From: Candidatus Roizmanbacteria bacterium GW2011_GWC1_37_12
GTDB taxonomy: Bacteria > Patescibacteriota > Microgenomatia > UBA1406 > GWC2-37-13
NCBI GenBank assembly: GCA_000991135.1
Contig: LBST01000003.1
Span: 1-64,000 of the forward strand
DNA length: 64,000 bases
Reading direction: 5' to 3'
Part shown: positions 25,163-32,977 of the stretch, in pieces
How the letters are laid out: each line of letters begins with the position of its first letter
Numbering within the stretch: position 1 is the stretch's first letter
Translations under genes and position numbers: made by a program
The notes under the pieces: model-generated
Told to the model about the DNA's origin: nothing
The model's input: the letters and a program-made list of their open reading frames with translations, nothing else
The model's database searches: none

Positions 25163-26329
25163 TTAATAAGTAACCTTATTGCCAACTGGTAGTATTTCTA
25201 CCCATATCTGTCCCCGCACCATCGATATTTCTTCGTCGGCGCTATCAAAAAACTTTACCTGATCTTCTTCCGTTTCTTTAGACCATGTTCCTTTGATTAC
25301 TTTTCCATCATGGAAAATCAAGGCGTCGCCGCTTCCGACGACTTTATAAAGGATGTGACCGCCCTCATAACCGTCATTAGCCGGAGATTCTTTAGCAAAC
25401 ATAACTATGACATTTTTTGACTCTATAGTTTTACCAGTATTTTTATCAATGTGGGGTGAACCGCCGTTATTTCGTTTATAGCTATTGGTGCTTTTATCAT
25501 AATTCCAAATGACATTAAAATCAGAGGCCAAATTGTCCCAAAAACCAAAATCTATTTTTGCTGTTGTACCTCTTTCTTCTAGTTTTGCATCGTCTTTAAA
25601 TTTCCAAGAAGAATAATTTTTGTCCCAAGCTTTCCCATCCTCATCAACATTAGTCAATTTTCTTTTATCCTTGGCATACTGCCAAAGTTTGCTGGTTGCG
25701 GAATAAACCGTATGCTCTGTCGCTCTATTAGGTAGTCTCTCGTAGTCTCGCCAAAAATAAGGAAAAGGAACAGAAAATTGATTCATATCATTATAAGAAG
25801 ACCACTCTAGTTCTTTTATATAGCCGAGGGCGTCGGCTGGACCAGGAGTATTGGCTCCACCGACGTGAACATATAGGGGATTTTTTCCAAAACCTTCAAG
25901 TAACCTTATAAAATAAATTCTCGCCGACCGTACCGGACCGACATAAGGAGCATCCTGACAGTAAAATAAACTTAAGAAACGCGTGATCCCGCCTTCGGCG
26001 ACCGCCTCAAAAACGACGTCAGCCGAGGACAATCCTGATTGTGGCCGAGCCTCGGTATGATTTTCTATCATTATTCCCATCGGTCGCCTTTTCTGCCATT
26101 TAGCCTCTTGAACCTTTGAATAAAGAGCGCCGTTTATAGAACATTCTTGAGTTTTTGGCTCGTTGTCAACAACCGCCTGGCCGTTGCCATTTGATTTGGG
26201 GGGTTTATAGTTTGACAAAGGAGATAGAATTCCTTGATCAACATTTCCGGAAAAAACCGAATAGGAAATAAAACCAGAAAATAAAAATATAAAAATAAGA
26301 AAAATAAAAGTCAATTTCTTACCAATCAT
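25163..26329 (-). CDS. DUF3048 (YerB-like) secreted or membrane-anchored protein
   Basis: A 388-residue protein with an N-terminal hydrophobic segment (FIFLIFIFLFSGFISYSVFS) and the DUF3048 core (RPMGIMIENHTEARPQSGLS, ADVVFEAVAEGGITRFLSLF, YVGPVRSAR) plus its C-terminal part (ESPANDGYEGGHILYKVVGS). YerB-family proteins are cell-surface proteins of unknown activity. It is followed immediately by the winged-helix gene and preceded by DUF4446, giving an operon with secD-secF. Confidence 0.85.
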   Translation of the reverse strand: MIGKKLTFIFLIFIFLFSGFISYSVFSGNVDQGILSPLSNYKPPKSNGNGQAVVDNEPKTQECSINGALYSKVQEAKWQKRRPMGIMIENHTEARPQSGLSSADVVFEAVAEGGITRFLSLFYCQDAPYVGPVRSARIYFIRLLEGFGKNPLYVHVGGANTPGPADALGYIKELEWSSYNDMNQFSVPFPYFWRDYERLPNRATEHTVYSATSKLWQYAKDKRKLTNVDEDGKAWDKNYSSWKFKDDAKLEERGTTAKIDFGFWDNLASDFNVIWNYDKSTNSYKRNNGGSPHIDKNTGKTIESKNVIVMFAKESPANDGYEGGHILYKVVGSGDALIFHDGKVIKGTWSKETEEDQVKFFDSADEEISMVRGQIWVEILPVGNKVTY

Positions 26330-26342
26330 ATTAACTAAATAA

Positions 26343-26822
26343 CTAATAACTTTTTTCTATCGCTTTCTTTTCTTCGTCTGAAAGATCATATTCTTCGCCT
26401 TTGCCTTTTTTTACTTTTTTAGTATAGACTCTCAACCCGTCTCTCGTATATATAAAGTTTAAAATTATACCACTATTTTCCTTATCAAGAAAAGCGGTAA
26501 CAAAACTTTGTTCGCCACCCATTCTCTCAAATGGATTAAATCTAATCAAGCCAACTTTTTGTAAATGGAGTTGTGACAATTCAATCTGTCTTTTTAATTC
26601 TGTCTTAATCAAAGAAATCTCTTGAGAGTTTTTCTTGTTTTCATTTAAAAGCAAATCTAAAATCTCGTCGAGTTTTTCCTTTTTCGTTCTTGAGGTCAAA
26701 TTGTAATAGTGGTTTCTTAGTTTGAAAACGATAAAACTCAAAAATAGAAGCCAGACAAACGCCAAAATAACTAAATAAGTGACCATTAAATACATTCTAT
26801 AAAGTTGCAATCTGACTGTCAA
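26343..26822 (-). CDS. DUF4446 family membrane protein
   Basis: An N-terminal membrane helix (LVILAFVWLLFLSFIVFKL), a coiled-coil stretch (EKLDEILDLLLNENKKNSQE) and the conserved DUF4446 end (VGLIRFNPFERMGGEQSFVT, GIILNFIYTRDGLRVYTKKV). Function unknown. Start choice is uncertain; ATG at about 26795 is an alternative that would avoid overlap with the promoter of the divergent gene. Confidence 0.8.
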   Translation of the reverse strand: MTVRLQLYRMYLMVTYLVILAFVWLLFLSFIVFKLRNHYYNLTSRTKKEKLDEILDLLLNENKKNSQEISLIKTELKRQIELSQLHLQKVGLIRFNPFERMGGEQSFVTAFLDKENSGIILNFIYTRDGLRVYTKKVKKGKGEEYDLSDEEKKAIEKSY

Positions 26823-26834
26823 TGTGATTATAAT
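26805..26834 (+). promoter_or_regulatory. promoter of the 88-aa membrane protein gene
   Basis: TTGCAA (26805-26810), an 18-base spacer and TATAAT (26829-26834). The ATG at 26844 is 9 bases beyond the -10 box. The ORF track start at 26805 lies in the -35 box and is rejected. Confidence 0.6.
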
Positions 26835-26843
26835 AACAAAGCT

Positions 26844-27110
26844 ATGCCCAAAAAGACTAAAAAAGAAAAAATTTTGGCGGCGTATAGAAAAAAACTCCGT
26901 TTACTCGAACAGTCAAACATTAAATCTCCCCCCTCGTTAACCTCCGAGGTTAACGTAAGGACGACCAACACTCGAACCTCGGAGGTTAAACAAACAGAAA
27001 AAATCGCTCCTCCAAAATACTTTTTTCTTGATTTAAGAAAAAGTCTGATTTTGGTATCAATTATCATTGCTGTTGAAATTGGCTTATATTTTGCTAAGCT
27101 GATTAAGTGA
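26844..27110 (+). CDS. small basic single-pass membrane protein with repeat-encoded linker
   Basis: From ATG 26844 the 88 residues begin with a lysine-rich helix (PKKTKKEKILAAYRKKLRLL), then a linker containing LTSEVNVRTTNTRTSEVK, then one membrane helix (SLILVSIIIAVEIGLYFAKL). The linker is encoded by a paired AACCTCCGAGGTT element, which also occurs twice in recJ. It is followed by a DUF5679 gene. Function unknown. Confidence 0.65.
   Translation: MPKKTKKEKILAAYRKKLRLLEQSNIKSPPSLTSEVNVRTTNTRTSEVKQTEKIAPPKYFFLDLRKSLILVSIIIAVEIGLYFAKLIK
26936..26990 (+). repeat. paired AACCTCCGAGGTT element inside a small gene
   Basis: AACCTCCGAGGTT (26939-26951) and AACCTCGGAGGTT (26975-26987) are reverse complements of each other, and each is nearly self-complementary. 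Both are read in frame as the tripeptide-plus TSEV. The first is embedded in a longer palindrome GTTAACC...GGTTAAC. Confidence 0.8.
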
Positions 27111-27129
27111 GAGGAGGTGAACTCTAAAT

Positions 27130-27273
27130 ATGGCATCAATGTACTGTGTAAAATGTAGAGCTAAAAGAGAAGATCCAAAAGCTGTAAAAGTTACCATGAA
27201 AAACGGTAAGCCAGCTATGAAAGGTAAATGCCCAGTCTGCGGCACCGGTATGTACAGAATCGGCGCAGCCTAA
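27130..27273 (+). CDS. DUF5679 zinc-ribbon protein (47 aa), absent from the ORF track
   Basis: MASMYCVKCRAKREDPKAVK followed by MKNGKPAMKGKCPVCGTGMY: two CxxC pairs bracket a basic middle, the DUF5679 pattern, a tiny zinc ribbon found widely in CPR and other bacteria. An unusually clear Shine-Dalgarno sequence (AGGAGGTGA, 27112-27120) precedes the ATG, in contrast to most genes here. A strong hairpin terminator follows. Role unknown, possibly ribosome- or RNA-associated. Confidence 0.8.
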   Translation: MASMYCVKCRAKREDPKAVKVTMKNGKPAMKGKCPVCGTGMYRIGAA

Positions 27274-27302
27274 TATTTTGTTTAAACAGGATATTTTTTT
27301 AT

Positions 27303-27340
27303 AAGGACAGCCCCGACTAAGTCGGGACTGTCCTTTTCTT
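27303..27340. terminator. bidirectional hairpin terminator
   Basis: AAGGACAG-C-CCCGAC...GTCGGG-A-CTGTCCTT (27303-27334) forms a long stem with one internal mismatch, followed by TTCTTTT on the plus side and preceded by an A-rich flank on the other. It separates the DUF5679 gene from the convergent thpR. Its inner loop CTAAG also matches a palindrome in recJ. Confidence 0.85.
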
Positions 27341-27883
27341 TTATTCTTTAAGAAGATTAAACACTGCAAGTTTTCTATATAAGGGTTTTTTTCCGTACAA
27401 AATGCTTTCAAAAAGAACCACTCTCTTAACAGCGAAAGATATATCAATATCAATCTTCTCCAGCCTTTTTTTTAAAACAAAATACTGTTGCTTTGAAGAC
27501 CTCGGACCGCGGGCTAGCGTCAGATGAGAAACAAATTTTCTTTCGTTAACTGAATTAACATCAAAGTTGCTTTTAATCTTTTCTGCCAACCCTTCTATTT
27601 TCTTTTCCCTTCTAAAAGTCAAGTAAACGACCAATTTGTGGTTGGCAAAAACGTCGGCATCAAAAGAATATAAATAAAATCCAGTCTGATCCCAAAGAAG
27701 GTCTTTTATCCTCTTTTTTATTTGCTCTACCTTATTAGTTTCGCCGAAAAAATGAATGGTAATGTGAAAGTTTTCCTCGCTCACCCAGTTAAACTGCGGG
27801 TATTCTTTTTTAAAATCAGAGAGCTGTTCGTCCAGTTGTTTCTTGACTTTTACCGGTAGATCAACCGCCAAAAATAATCTCAT
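27341..27883 (-). CDS. thpR: RNA 2',3'-cyclic phosphodiesterase (2H superfamily)
   Basis: LigT/ThpR protein of 180 residues with the two defining histidine motifs, FHITIHFFG (about residues 43-51) and HLTLARG (about 122-128), plus the N-terminal MRLFLAVDLP. It opens 2',3'-cyclic phosphates on RNA ends. The start overlaps the upstream flavin-binding gene by 4 bases. Confidence 0.9.
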   Translation of the reverse strand: MRLFLAVDLPVKVKKQLDEQLSDFKKEYPQFNWVSEENFHITIHFFGETNKVEQIKKRIKDLLWDQTGFYLYSFDADVFANHKLVVYLTFRREKKIEGLAEKIKSNFDVNSVNERKFVSHLTLARGPRSSKQQYFVLKKRLEKIDIDISFAVKRVVLFESILYGKKPLYRKLAVFNLLKE

Positions 27884-28365
27884 AATTTTTCTTTAATTTT
27901 GCTAAGATCTAACTCCTCACGAATATCTATAAAATTTCCACTGATATCGCTGTCGCCGTTTATCCAAATTTTTTCCGGAGTAAATCGATAGACTCGCCTT
28001 GGGAAATGAGTCAAAAATTCTTTTATTGCTCTCATTTTATGTTTTTCTCTTTTATAAATAACAGTTATGCCTATCAGCATTTCTGCAGGATTAATTAACT
28101 CCTTTGCTTTTCCAGAAAAATAAAGACCCACTCCTGTACCAGCAGGGGTTGTCGAATCATAGATCGTGACAAAAACGTTTCCGTTGTTTCTAACATTAAT
28201 TGAGTGCTGATTTTTCTTCCAAGAAAGCCAATAAAAATTAAGATTTTTGTCAAAGGACGTATAAACTGGAGTATTCCAAGGCATTCCTTCGGGTGTGATC
28301 GACGCAATATTAATATATTCAATCCTTTTAATAATTTTTGCTGCCGTCTCTATTTTTTTATTCAT
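27880..28365 (-). CDS. pyridoxamine 5'-phosphate oxidase-like flavin-binding protein
   Basis: A split beta-barrel protein of 161 residues. INIASITPEGMPWNTPVYTS (about residues 18-37) and NFYWLSWKKNQHSINVRNNG match the general-stress/PNPOx-like FMN-binding family. Such proteins reduce flavin, F420 or heme, or bind pyridoxal phosphate; which one applies cannot be read here. Overlaps thpR by 4 bases. Confidence 0.75.
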   Translation of the reverse strand: MNKKIETAAKIIKRIEYINIASITPEGMPWNTPVYTSFDKNLNFYWLSWKKNQHSINVRNNGNVFVTIYDSTTPAGTGVGLYFSGKAKELINPAEMLIGITVIYKREKHKMRAIKEFLTHFPRRVYRFTPEKIWINGDSDISGNFIDIREELDLSKIKEKL

Positions 28366-28387
28366 AGCCTATTTTACAATATTCGTG

Positions 28388-28412
28388 CCTAGACACCCGT
28401 AGGGTGACTAAG
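28388..28412. repeat. palindrome CACCC-GTA-GGGTG between genes
   Basis: CCTAGACACCC and GGGTGACTAAG form an imperfect stem. The minus-strand reading CTTAGTCACCCTA closely matches CTTTAGTCACCCTA at 43509-43535, so the two belong to one family. It overlaps the end of the next gene by a few bases. Confidence 0.65.
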
Positions 28413-28884
28413 AAAATTCGTTGATAATTTTTCTCGTCGAGTATTTTTTTAAGAGCGGTGTTACGACTTTTAACTGTCCGCCGATTTCCTTTATTTGTTT
28501 TCTTTTATTTTTCAATTGTTTATCGCCTTCGGTAACGGCAACAATTTTAGGTCTGATTGTTTTCACCATGTTGAAATATTCTTCATTACTTGAGAAATAT
28601 GGTAAAAGAACTATTATGTCAATCATATTGAGTGATGACAAAATCTCGGCCCGTTCTTCTTGATTGTGGATGGGAACTTCCCTCTTGTTTTTTCTGATAA
28701 ATTCATCTGATTCCAAAACCACTATCAGATAGTCACCATTTTCTTTAGCTTTTTTCAAAAACTGGAGATGACCAAAATGAATTAGGTCAAAACATCCCCC
28801 GACCAAAACGGTTTTTTTGTCTCTGAATATTTTTTGATAATCTTTCGCCTTTGAATAAGGAATGGTTAATGCTGTTTTTTTCAC
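28408..28884 (-). CDS. cytidylyltransferase-fold protein (RfaE2/TagD-like)
   Basis: A 158-residue nucleotidyltransferase of the HxGH family: LVGGCFDLIHFGHLQFLKKA (about residues 26-45) contains the HFGH motif, and the IRPKIVAVTEGDK and TPLLKKYSTRKII stretches match the C-terminal ISSTxI-like region. It would transfer CMP or AMP to a phosphorylated alcohol or sugar. It begins with GTG at 28884, six bases after a TATAAT, so is probably leaderless. Confidence 0.8.
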   Translation of the reverse strand: MKKTALTIPYSKAKDYQKIFRDKKTVLVGGCFDLIHFGHLQFLKKAKENGDYLIVVLESDEFIRKNKREVPIHNQEERAEILSSLNMIDIIVLLPYFSSNEEYFNMVKTIRPKIVAVTEGDKQLKNKRKQIKEIGGQLKVVTPLLKKYSTRKIINEFS

Positions 28885-28886
28885 GC

Positions 28887-28896
28887 TATAATTATA
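28887..28896. promoter_or_regulatory. overlapping divergent -10 boxes (TATAATTATA)
   Basis: TATAATTATA gives a TATAAT on the plus strand (28887-28892) for the DUF4012 gene and one on the minus strand (28896-28891) for the nucleotidyltransferase gene. Polymerase can bind in only one direction at a time. The minus-strand -35 region falls inside the adjoining palindrome. Confidence 0.6.
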
Positions 28897-28919
28897 TCAG
28901 GTACCGTCCGGTACCTGAT
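28896..28919. repeat. palindrome CAGGTACC-GTCC-GGTACCTG upstream of DUF4012 gene
   Basis: A 10-bp stem identical to that upstream of hrcA but with loop GTCC. It would form a hairpin in the roughly 27-base leader of the DUF4012 mRNA, ending 6 bases before the ATG. Confidence 0.8.
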
Positions 28920-28925
28920 TATACT

Positions 28926-31103
28926 ATGAAATTCGAAACCGAGATCGTAGAGGAAAAACAAAAAGCTCTCATCGTTTCAAAACATCACTTCGATTTTATC
29001 GATATCTTAAAAAAAAGATTAAAGGCGAATTCCGTAGAACCGTTTTTTTCGTCCATTGCTCCCAAAAATGTTAGAGCCTTTGATTACTGTTTTTTTATTT
29101 TTCTGAAAAATAAAAACTTACAAATTCAAATAAATAAACATCACAATACAAAAACAGTTGATATTACAGGAAACACTCTTTCGGAGTCAGATTTGGACAA
29201 AATTCTTTGGTTTGCTTTTTCTAAAACGAAAGAGCCTCACTTAAAAATCAAATCCCAGTCTCATGTAGTTCCTAGCGAGCCAAGGAATCCTTTCAAGAAA
29301 CATTTCACTAAAAAAAACCTTGTCTACTTTTTTGTCGCTTCTTTTGCTTTTTTCCATTTTATTTTTATTCCTTTTATTTTTATGTCGTCTTTCTTTATCT
29401 TTAGAGGTTACTCCGATTTGAGAAAAAAAGAACTTACCCGCGCCCGGACAGACGTTTTTATCGGAAGCACTCTTAATAATCTGGGGGAAAAACTCTACCT
29501 GCCCGTCAGGTCGACTTATCTTCTTTTTGGAGTAGCTCTATGGTCGGACAATCTTATCGAAATCAACAAAAACGGTATAAAAACTATTCTCAAAACAGAC
29601 GACATTCTAAATAACGCCAAAGAAATTCAAAAATTGATCTTTGCAAAAAATAAGACTAACTCCGAGAAAGATAATTTGCGCCTTCGCTTCAAAAAATTAA
29701 ACCAATCTTTGGGAGATATCAACGACAGTCTGGCAATTATCAATCAAAAACTTAATCTATCTTTTTCTTTTATAAAAAAACTAAAAAATAACTTGGTCGA
29801 AACTTCAGACCTTTTAGAAAAATCAAGAAAACTGCTCGTCTATGGTGAATCTATCTTGTCTCAACCGGAGGAAAAAAAGTATCTCGTCTTTTTCGCCAAC
29901 AATATGGAGCTTAGGCCGGGCGGAGGATTCATCGGTTCATTTGCCATCGTTAAAGTCAAAGACTACGAGATTCAGGAAATAAAAGTGGAGGACGTCTATG
30001 ACGCCGATGGTCAACTGACCGCCCACATCGATCCACCGCTTCCAATTGAAAAATATTTAAACATTCCCCATTGGTTTTTACGGGATTCAAATTTTTCTCC
30101 TGATTTTTTAGAAAATTATGAGAAAGGATTATTTTTTTTGGAAAAGGAATTGGGTCTAACCAATTTTTCCGGAAGCGTACTTTTGACGACGACCGCGGTA
30201 GAAAACATTCTTACCGCTTTTGACAATCTATATTTGTCCGACTTTAAAGAAAACATAAACTCAAAAAATTTTTATCTAAAAACCCAGTTCTATTCCGAAA
30301 AGAATTTTTTCCCCGGATCTATCCAAAAAAAAGTATTTCTTTCTTCGGTCGTCCAGCAAATCCTCCTTAACTTAAATGACGTTTCTACTGAAAATTTTTT
30401 TCTTGCCTTGAAAAAATCTCTTGACGAAAAACAAGTCGTCGTCTATTTAGAAGATCCAACGGCCCAAACTCTCTTTGACACTTCTTTTTGGGCCGGACGG
30501 GTAATCGAACCTAAGTGCCTGTCAGGATCTTCTTGTTTATCTGATTATTTGTTTCCATATGATGCCAATGTCGGCGCCAACAAGGCCAATTTTTTCATCA
30601 ACCGTTATTTTTATCTAAAAACCGCCATTGACCAACGGGGCAAAATAAACCATTTGCTCTCGATTCAATATCAAAATAATTCTCCATCAGAGATTTTCCC
30701 AACCGGCGTGTATAGAAATTACTTACAGATTCTTTTACCAAAAAATTCTCTTGTTGGAAAAGTTACCAAAGACGGAGTTTTGATTGAGGACATCGACCAA
30801 AAAGACGATCGTTTTAAACTAGTCGGTTTTTACTTCGAAGTTCCTCCCAAAAAGTCTGTCGAAATAAAAATCAACTATGAGCTTTCGGAGGAAATTAAAG
30901 ACAGCCGGGCAGTCTATCAATTGATTTTCCAAAAGCAGATCGGTGCCAATAATTCTGACCTTATTTTAGACTTTAACCTAAATAAAAACATTTCCTTGAT
31001 CAATCAAAATTTTTCTCCCCTTGTCAAAGACAATCAGATTCTTTATAATACAAGCTTGTCGACCGATAAAATATTTTTTGTCGAGTTGAAAAAAGAAATA
31101 TGA
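28926..31103 (+). CDS. DUF4012 family membrane protein
   Basis: From ATG 28926 (the track start at 28851 lies upstream of the promoter) the product has 725 residues. About 130 cytosolic residues precede a membrane segment (LVYFFVASFAFFHFIFIPFI), a coiled-coil region and the DUF4012 core (YLVFFANNMELRPGGGFIGS, then VKVEDVYDADGQL). The family is common in CPR and actinobacteria, with an outside domain resembling LytR-type surface proteins; the activity is unknown. Overlaps rplY by 4 bases. Confidence 0.8.
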   Translation: MKFETEIVEEKQKALIVSKHHFDFIDILKKRLKANSVEPFFSSIAPKNVRAFDYCFFIFLKNKNLQIQINKHHNTKTVDITGNTLSESDLDKILWFAFSKTKEPHLKIKSQSHVVPSEPRNPFKKHFTKKNLVYFFVASFAFFHFIFIPFIFMSSFFIFRGYSDLRKKELTRARTDVFIGSTLNNLGEKLYLPVRSTYLLFGVALWSDNLIEINKNGIKTILKTDDILNNAKEIQKLIFAKNKTNSEKDNLRLRFKKLNQSLGDINDSLAIINQKLNLSFSFIKKLKNNLVETSDLLEKSRKLLVYGESILSQPEEKKYLVFFANNMELRPGGGFIGSFAIVKVKDYEIQEIKVEDVYDADGQLTAHIDPPLPIEKYLNIPHWFLRDSNFSPDFLENYEKGLFFLEKELGLTNFSGSVLLTTTAVENILTAFDNLYLSDFKENINSKNFYLKTQFYSEKNFFPGSIQKKVFLSSVVQQILLNLNDVSTENFFLALKKSLDEKQVVVYLEDPTAQTLFDTSFWAGRVIEPKCLSGSSCLSDYLFPYDANVGANKANFFINRYFYLKTAIDQRGKINHLLSIQYQNNSPSEIFPTGVYRNYLQILLPKNSLVGKVTKDGVLIEDIDQKDDRFKLVGFYFEVPPKKSVEIKINYELSEEIKDSRAVYQLIFQKQIGANNSDLILDFNLNKNISLINQNFSPLVKDNQILYNTSLSTDKIFFVELKKEI

Positions 31104-31834
31104 ATAAAGTTAAACTTGTTGTCAAATCAAGAGAATTGACAGGAAAAAAAGCTCATAAATTGAGAAGAGAGGGATTAGTCTTAGCTAATGTTTATGGCCC
31201 AGAATTTAAATCTCAATCTGTCAGCGTCAACTTAAAAGACTTCATTCATACCTATAAAACAGCTAAAGAAACTGGCGTCGTCTATCTTTCTTTAGACAAG
31301 CAAGAAATACCTGTTCTTATAAAGAATATTCAAACTCACCCCGTGTCCGATGTTATTCTCCACACAGATTTCAGAAAGATCGATTTAAAAAAGAAAATTC
31401 AAACAGAGGTTCCGATCAAAGTCATCAATTCTTCAGAAGCAGTCTCCCAAAAAGCCGGCGTTCTTTTAATCCAATCAGAGACGCTGCTTGTTGAGGCCTT
31501 TCCTCAAGACATCCCTCACGAAATTGAAATTGATATTTCTTTAATCAAGGATATAGGTCAGGAAATTAAGGTCGGCGATTTGAAAAAGACGGAAAAATAC
31601 GAGATAAAAACTCCTGCCGAAAAAGTGACCGTCTCGGTCGTCGCCCATAAGGAAGAAAGCGTTACCCCAGATACGACAGCCGCTGCTGCTCCCGAAGTCA
31701 TTACCGAGGCTCCAAAAGAAGGGGAAGAAGCTGCGGAAACGACACCTACGAGCGAAGCCAAAACAGAAGTAAAAGACAAGTCTTCTAAGCCTGAAGGAAA
31801 ACCAGCCGAAAACAAGCCGGCAACTCCTACCTAA
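31100..31834 (+). CDS. rplY: ribosomal protein bL25 (TL5/Ctc form)
   Basis: Binds 5S rRNA. The N-terminal L25 domain (VKSRELTGKKAHKLRREGLV, LANVYGPEFKSQ) is followed by the TL5 beta domain (VPIKVINSSEAVSQKAGVLL) and a long disordered tail rich in Ala, Glu, Thr and Pro (about residues 190-244). 244 residues, typical of the Ctc form. Confidence 0.95.
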   Translation: MNKVKLVVKSRELTGKKAHKLRREGLVLANVYGPEFKSQSVSVNLKDFIHTYKTAKETGVVYLSLDKQEIPVLIKNIQTHPVSDVILHTDFRKIDLKKKIQTEVPIKVINSSEAVSQKAGVLLIQSETLLVEAFPQDIPHEIEIDISLIKDIGQEIKVGDLKKTEKYEIKTPAEKVTVSVVAHKEESVTPDTTAAAAPEVITEAPKEGEEAAETTPTSEAKTEVKDKSSKPEGKPAENKPATPT

Positions 31835-31865
31835 AAGAAATAAAAATTTGCTAAAATAAATACTT

Positions 31866-32858
31866 ATGACGATTATTAAAACTGAATTTGCTTTGGCCTT
31901 AAATCAAGTGGCGACCGAACGAGGCATCTCGCCAGATGACGTTATCGCATCGATTGAAGCTGCTGTTATTGCCGCCTATAAAAGAGAATATCCTGAATCA
32001 GTTGATGAAGAAATCGCTGCTAAAATTAATAAAGACAGCGGTGAGACCAAAATTGTCAAAGACGGCAAAGATATAACTCCTCCTGGATTTGGAAGAATAG
32101 CCGCTCAAACCGCCAAACAGGTCATTTTACAAAAAATCAGAGAAGTCGAGAAAAAAACCGTCGCCAGCCACTATAAATCTCAAGTAGGCACGATTATTAA
32201 GGGTCGGGTAATCCGATATGATGGATACAATGCCTATCTTGACATTGGCCGAGCTGAAGCTCTTCTTCCGAGAGAAGAACAGATCAGATCCGAACAATAC
32301 CAAGTCAATGACAGTTTAATCATCTATTTAAAAGAAATTGCCGACGACAAATTTGGCAATCCGAGGATAATTGTTTCTCGATCCGATTCTCGCTTGATTG
32401 AAGAACTGTTCAAGCGCGAAGTTCCGGAAATTGCCAATAATACGGTCGAGATAAAAAAGGTAGCCCGCGCTCCTGGCGAAAGAGCTAAGATCGCTGTTTT
32501 TTCATCCCAAGGCGGAGTTGACCCGGTCGGCGCTTGCGTCGGTCAGAAGGGCGTCCGCGTCCAGACGGTCACTGACGAGCTTGGAGGGACAGAAAAGATC
32601 GATATTATTCAATGGAACCAAGACGAAAAATTATTTCTGATGGCAGCCTTGTCACCGGCTAAAATTCAAGCCGTCGAAATTGACCAAGCCGCAAAAAGAG
32701 CTAAAGTAACAGTAGATGAAAAAGAAGCTCCCCTGGCAATCGGAAAAGGGGGCATCAATGTCAATCTAGCTTCACAACTAACTGAATTTGAGATAGACAT
32801 CATTCAAACTAAACCACAAGAAGAAAAAATAACTATTGAAAATAAATCTGTTAATTAA
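31866..32858 (+). CDS. nusA: transcription factor NusA
   Basis: 330 residues: N-terminal polymerase-binding domain (ALNQVATERGISPDDVIASI), S1 domain (GTIIKGRVIRYDGYNAYLDI), KH1 (GACVGQKGVRVQTVTDELGG) and KH2 (APLAIGKGGINVNLASQL). The acidic C-terminal repeats of E. coli NusA are absent, as in most bacteria. TGC-TAAAAT (31852-31857) lies 8 bases before the ATG. Sits before infB in the usual order, separated by a family B hairpin. Confidence 0.95.
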   Translation: MTIIKTEFALALNQVATERGISPDDVIASIEAAVIAAYKREYPESVDEEIAAKINKDSGETKIVKDGKDITPPGFGRIAAQTAKQVILQKIREVEKKTVASHYKSQVGTIIKGRVIRYDGYNAYLDIGRAEALLPREEQIRSEQYQVNDSLIIYLKEIADDKFGNPRIIVSRSDSRLIEELFKREVPEIANNTVEIKKVARAPGERAKIAVFSSQGGVDPVGACVGQKGVRVQTVTDELGGTEKIDIIQWNQDEKLFLMAALSPAKIQAVEIDQAAKRAKVTVDEKEAPLAIGKGGINVNLASQLTEFEIDIIQTKPQEEKITIENKSVN

Positions 32859-32860
32859 GT

Positions 32861-32965
32861 TAAAATTCAAAAAGCAAAAGTCAAAAATTCAAGTCAAAAT
32901 TAAAAAGTTTTAATACTTTTGACTTTTTACTTGTACTTTTGACTTCTAACTTTTAACTTTTGAAT
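32861..32965. repeat. AT-rich inverted-repeat hairpin, family B copy 2 (nusA-infB)
   Basis: Left arm AAAATTCAAAAAGCAAAAGTC, right arm TTTTGACTTCTAACTTTTAA. It fills the gap between nusA and infB. The sequence right after it supplies TATAAT (32966-32971), 6 bases before the infB start. Confidence 0.8.
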
Positions 32966-32977
32966 TATAATTAATCC

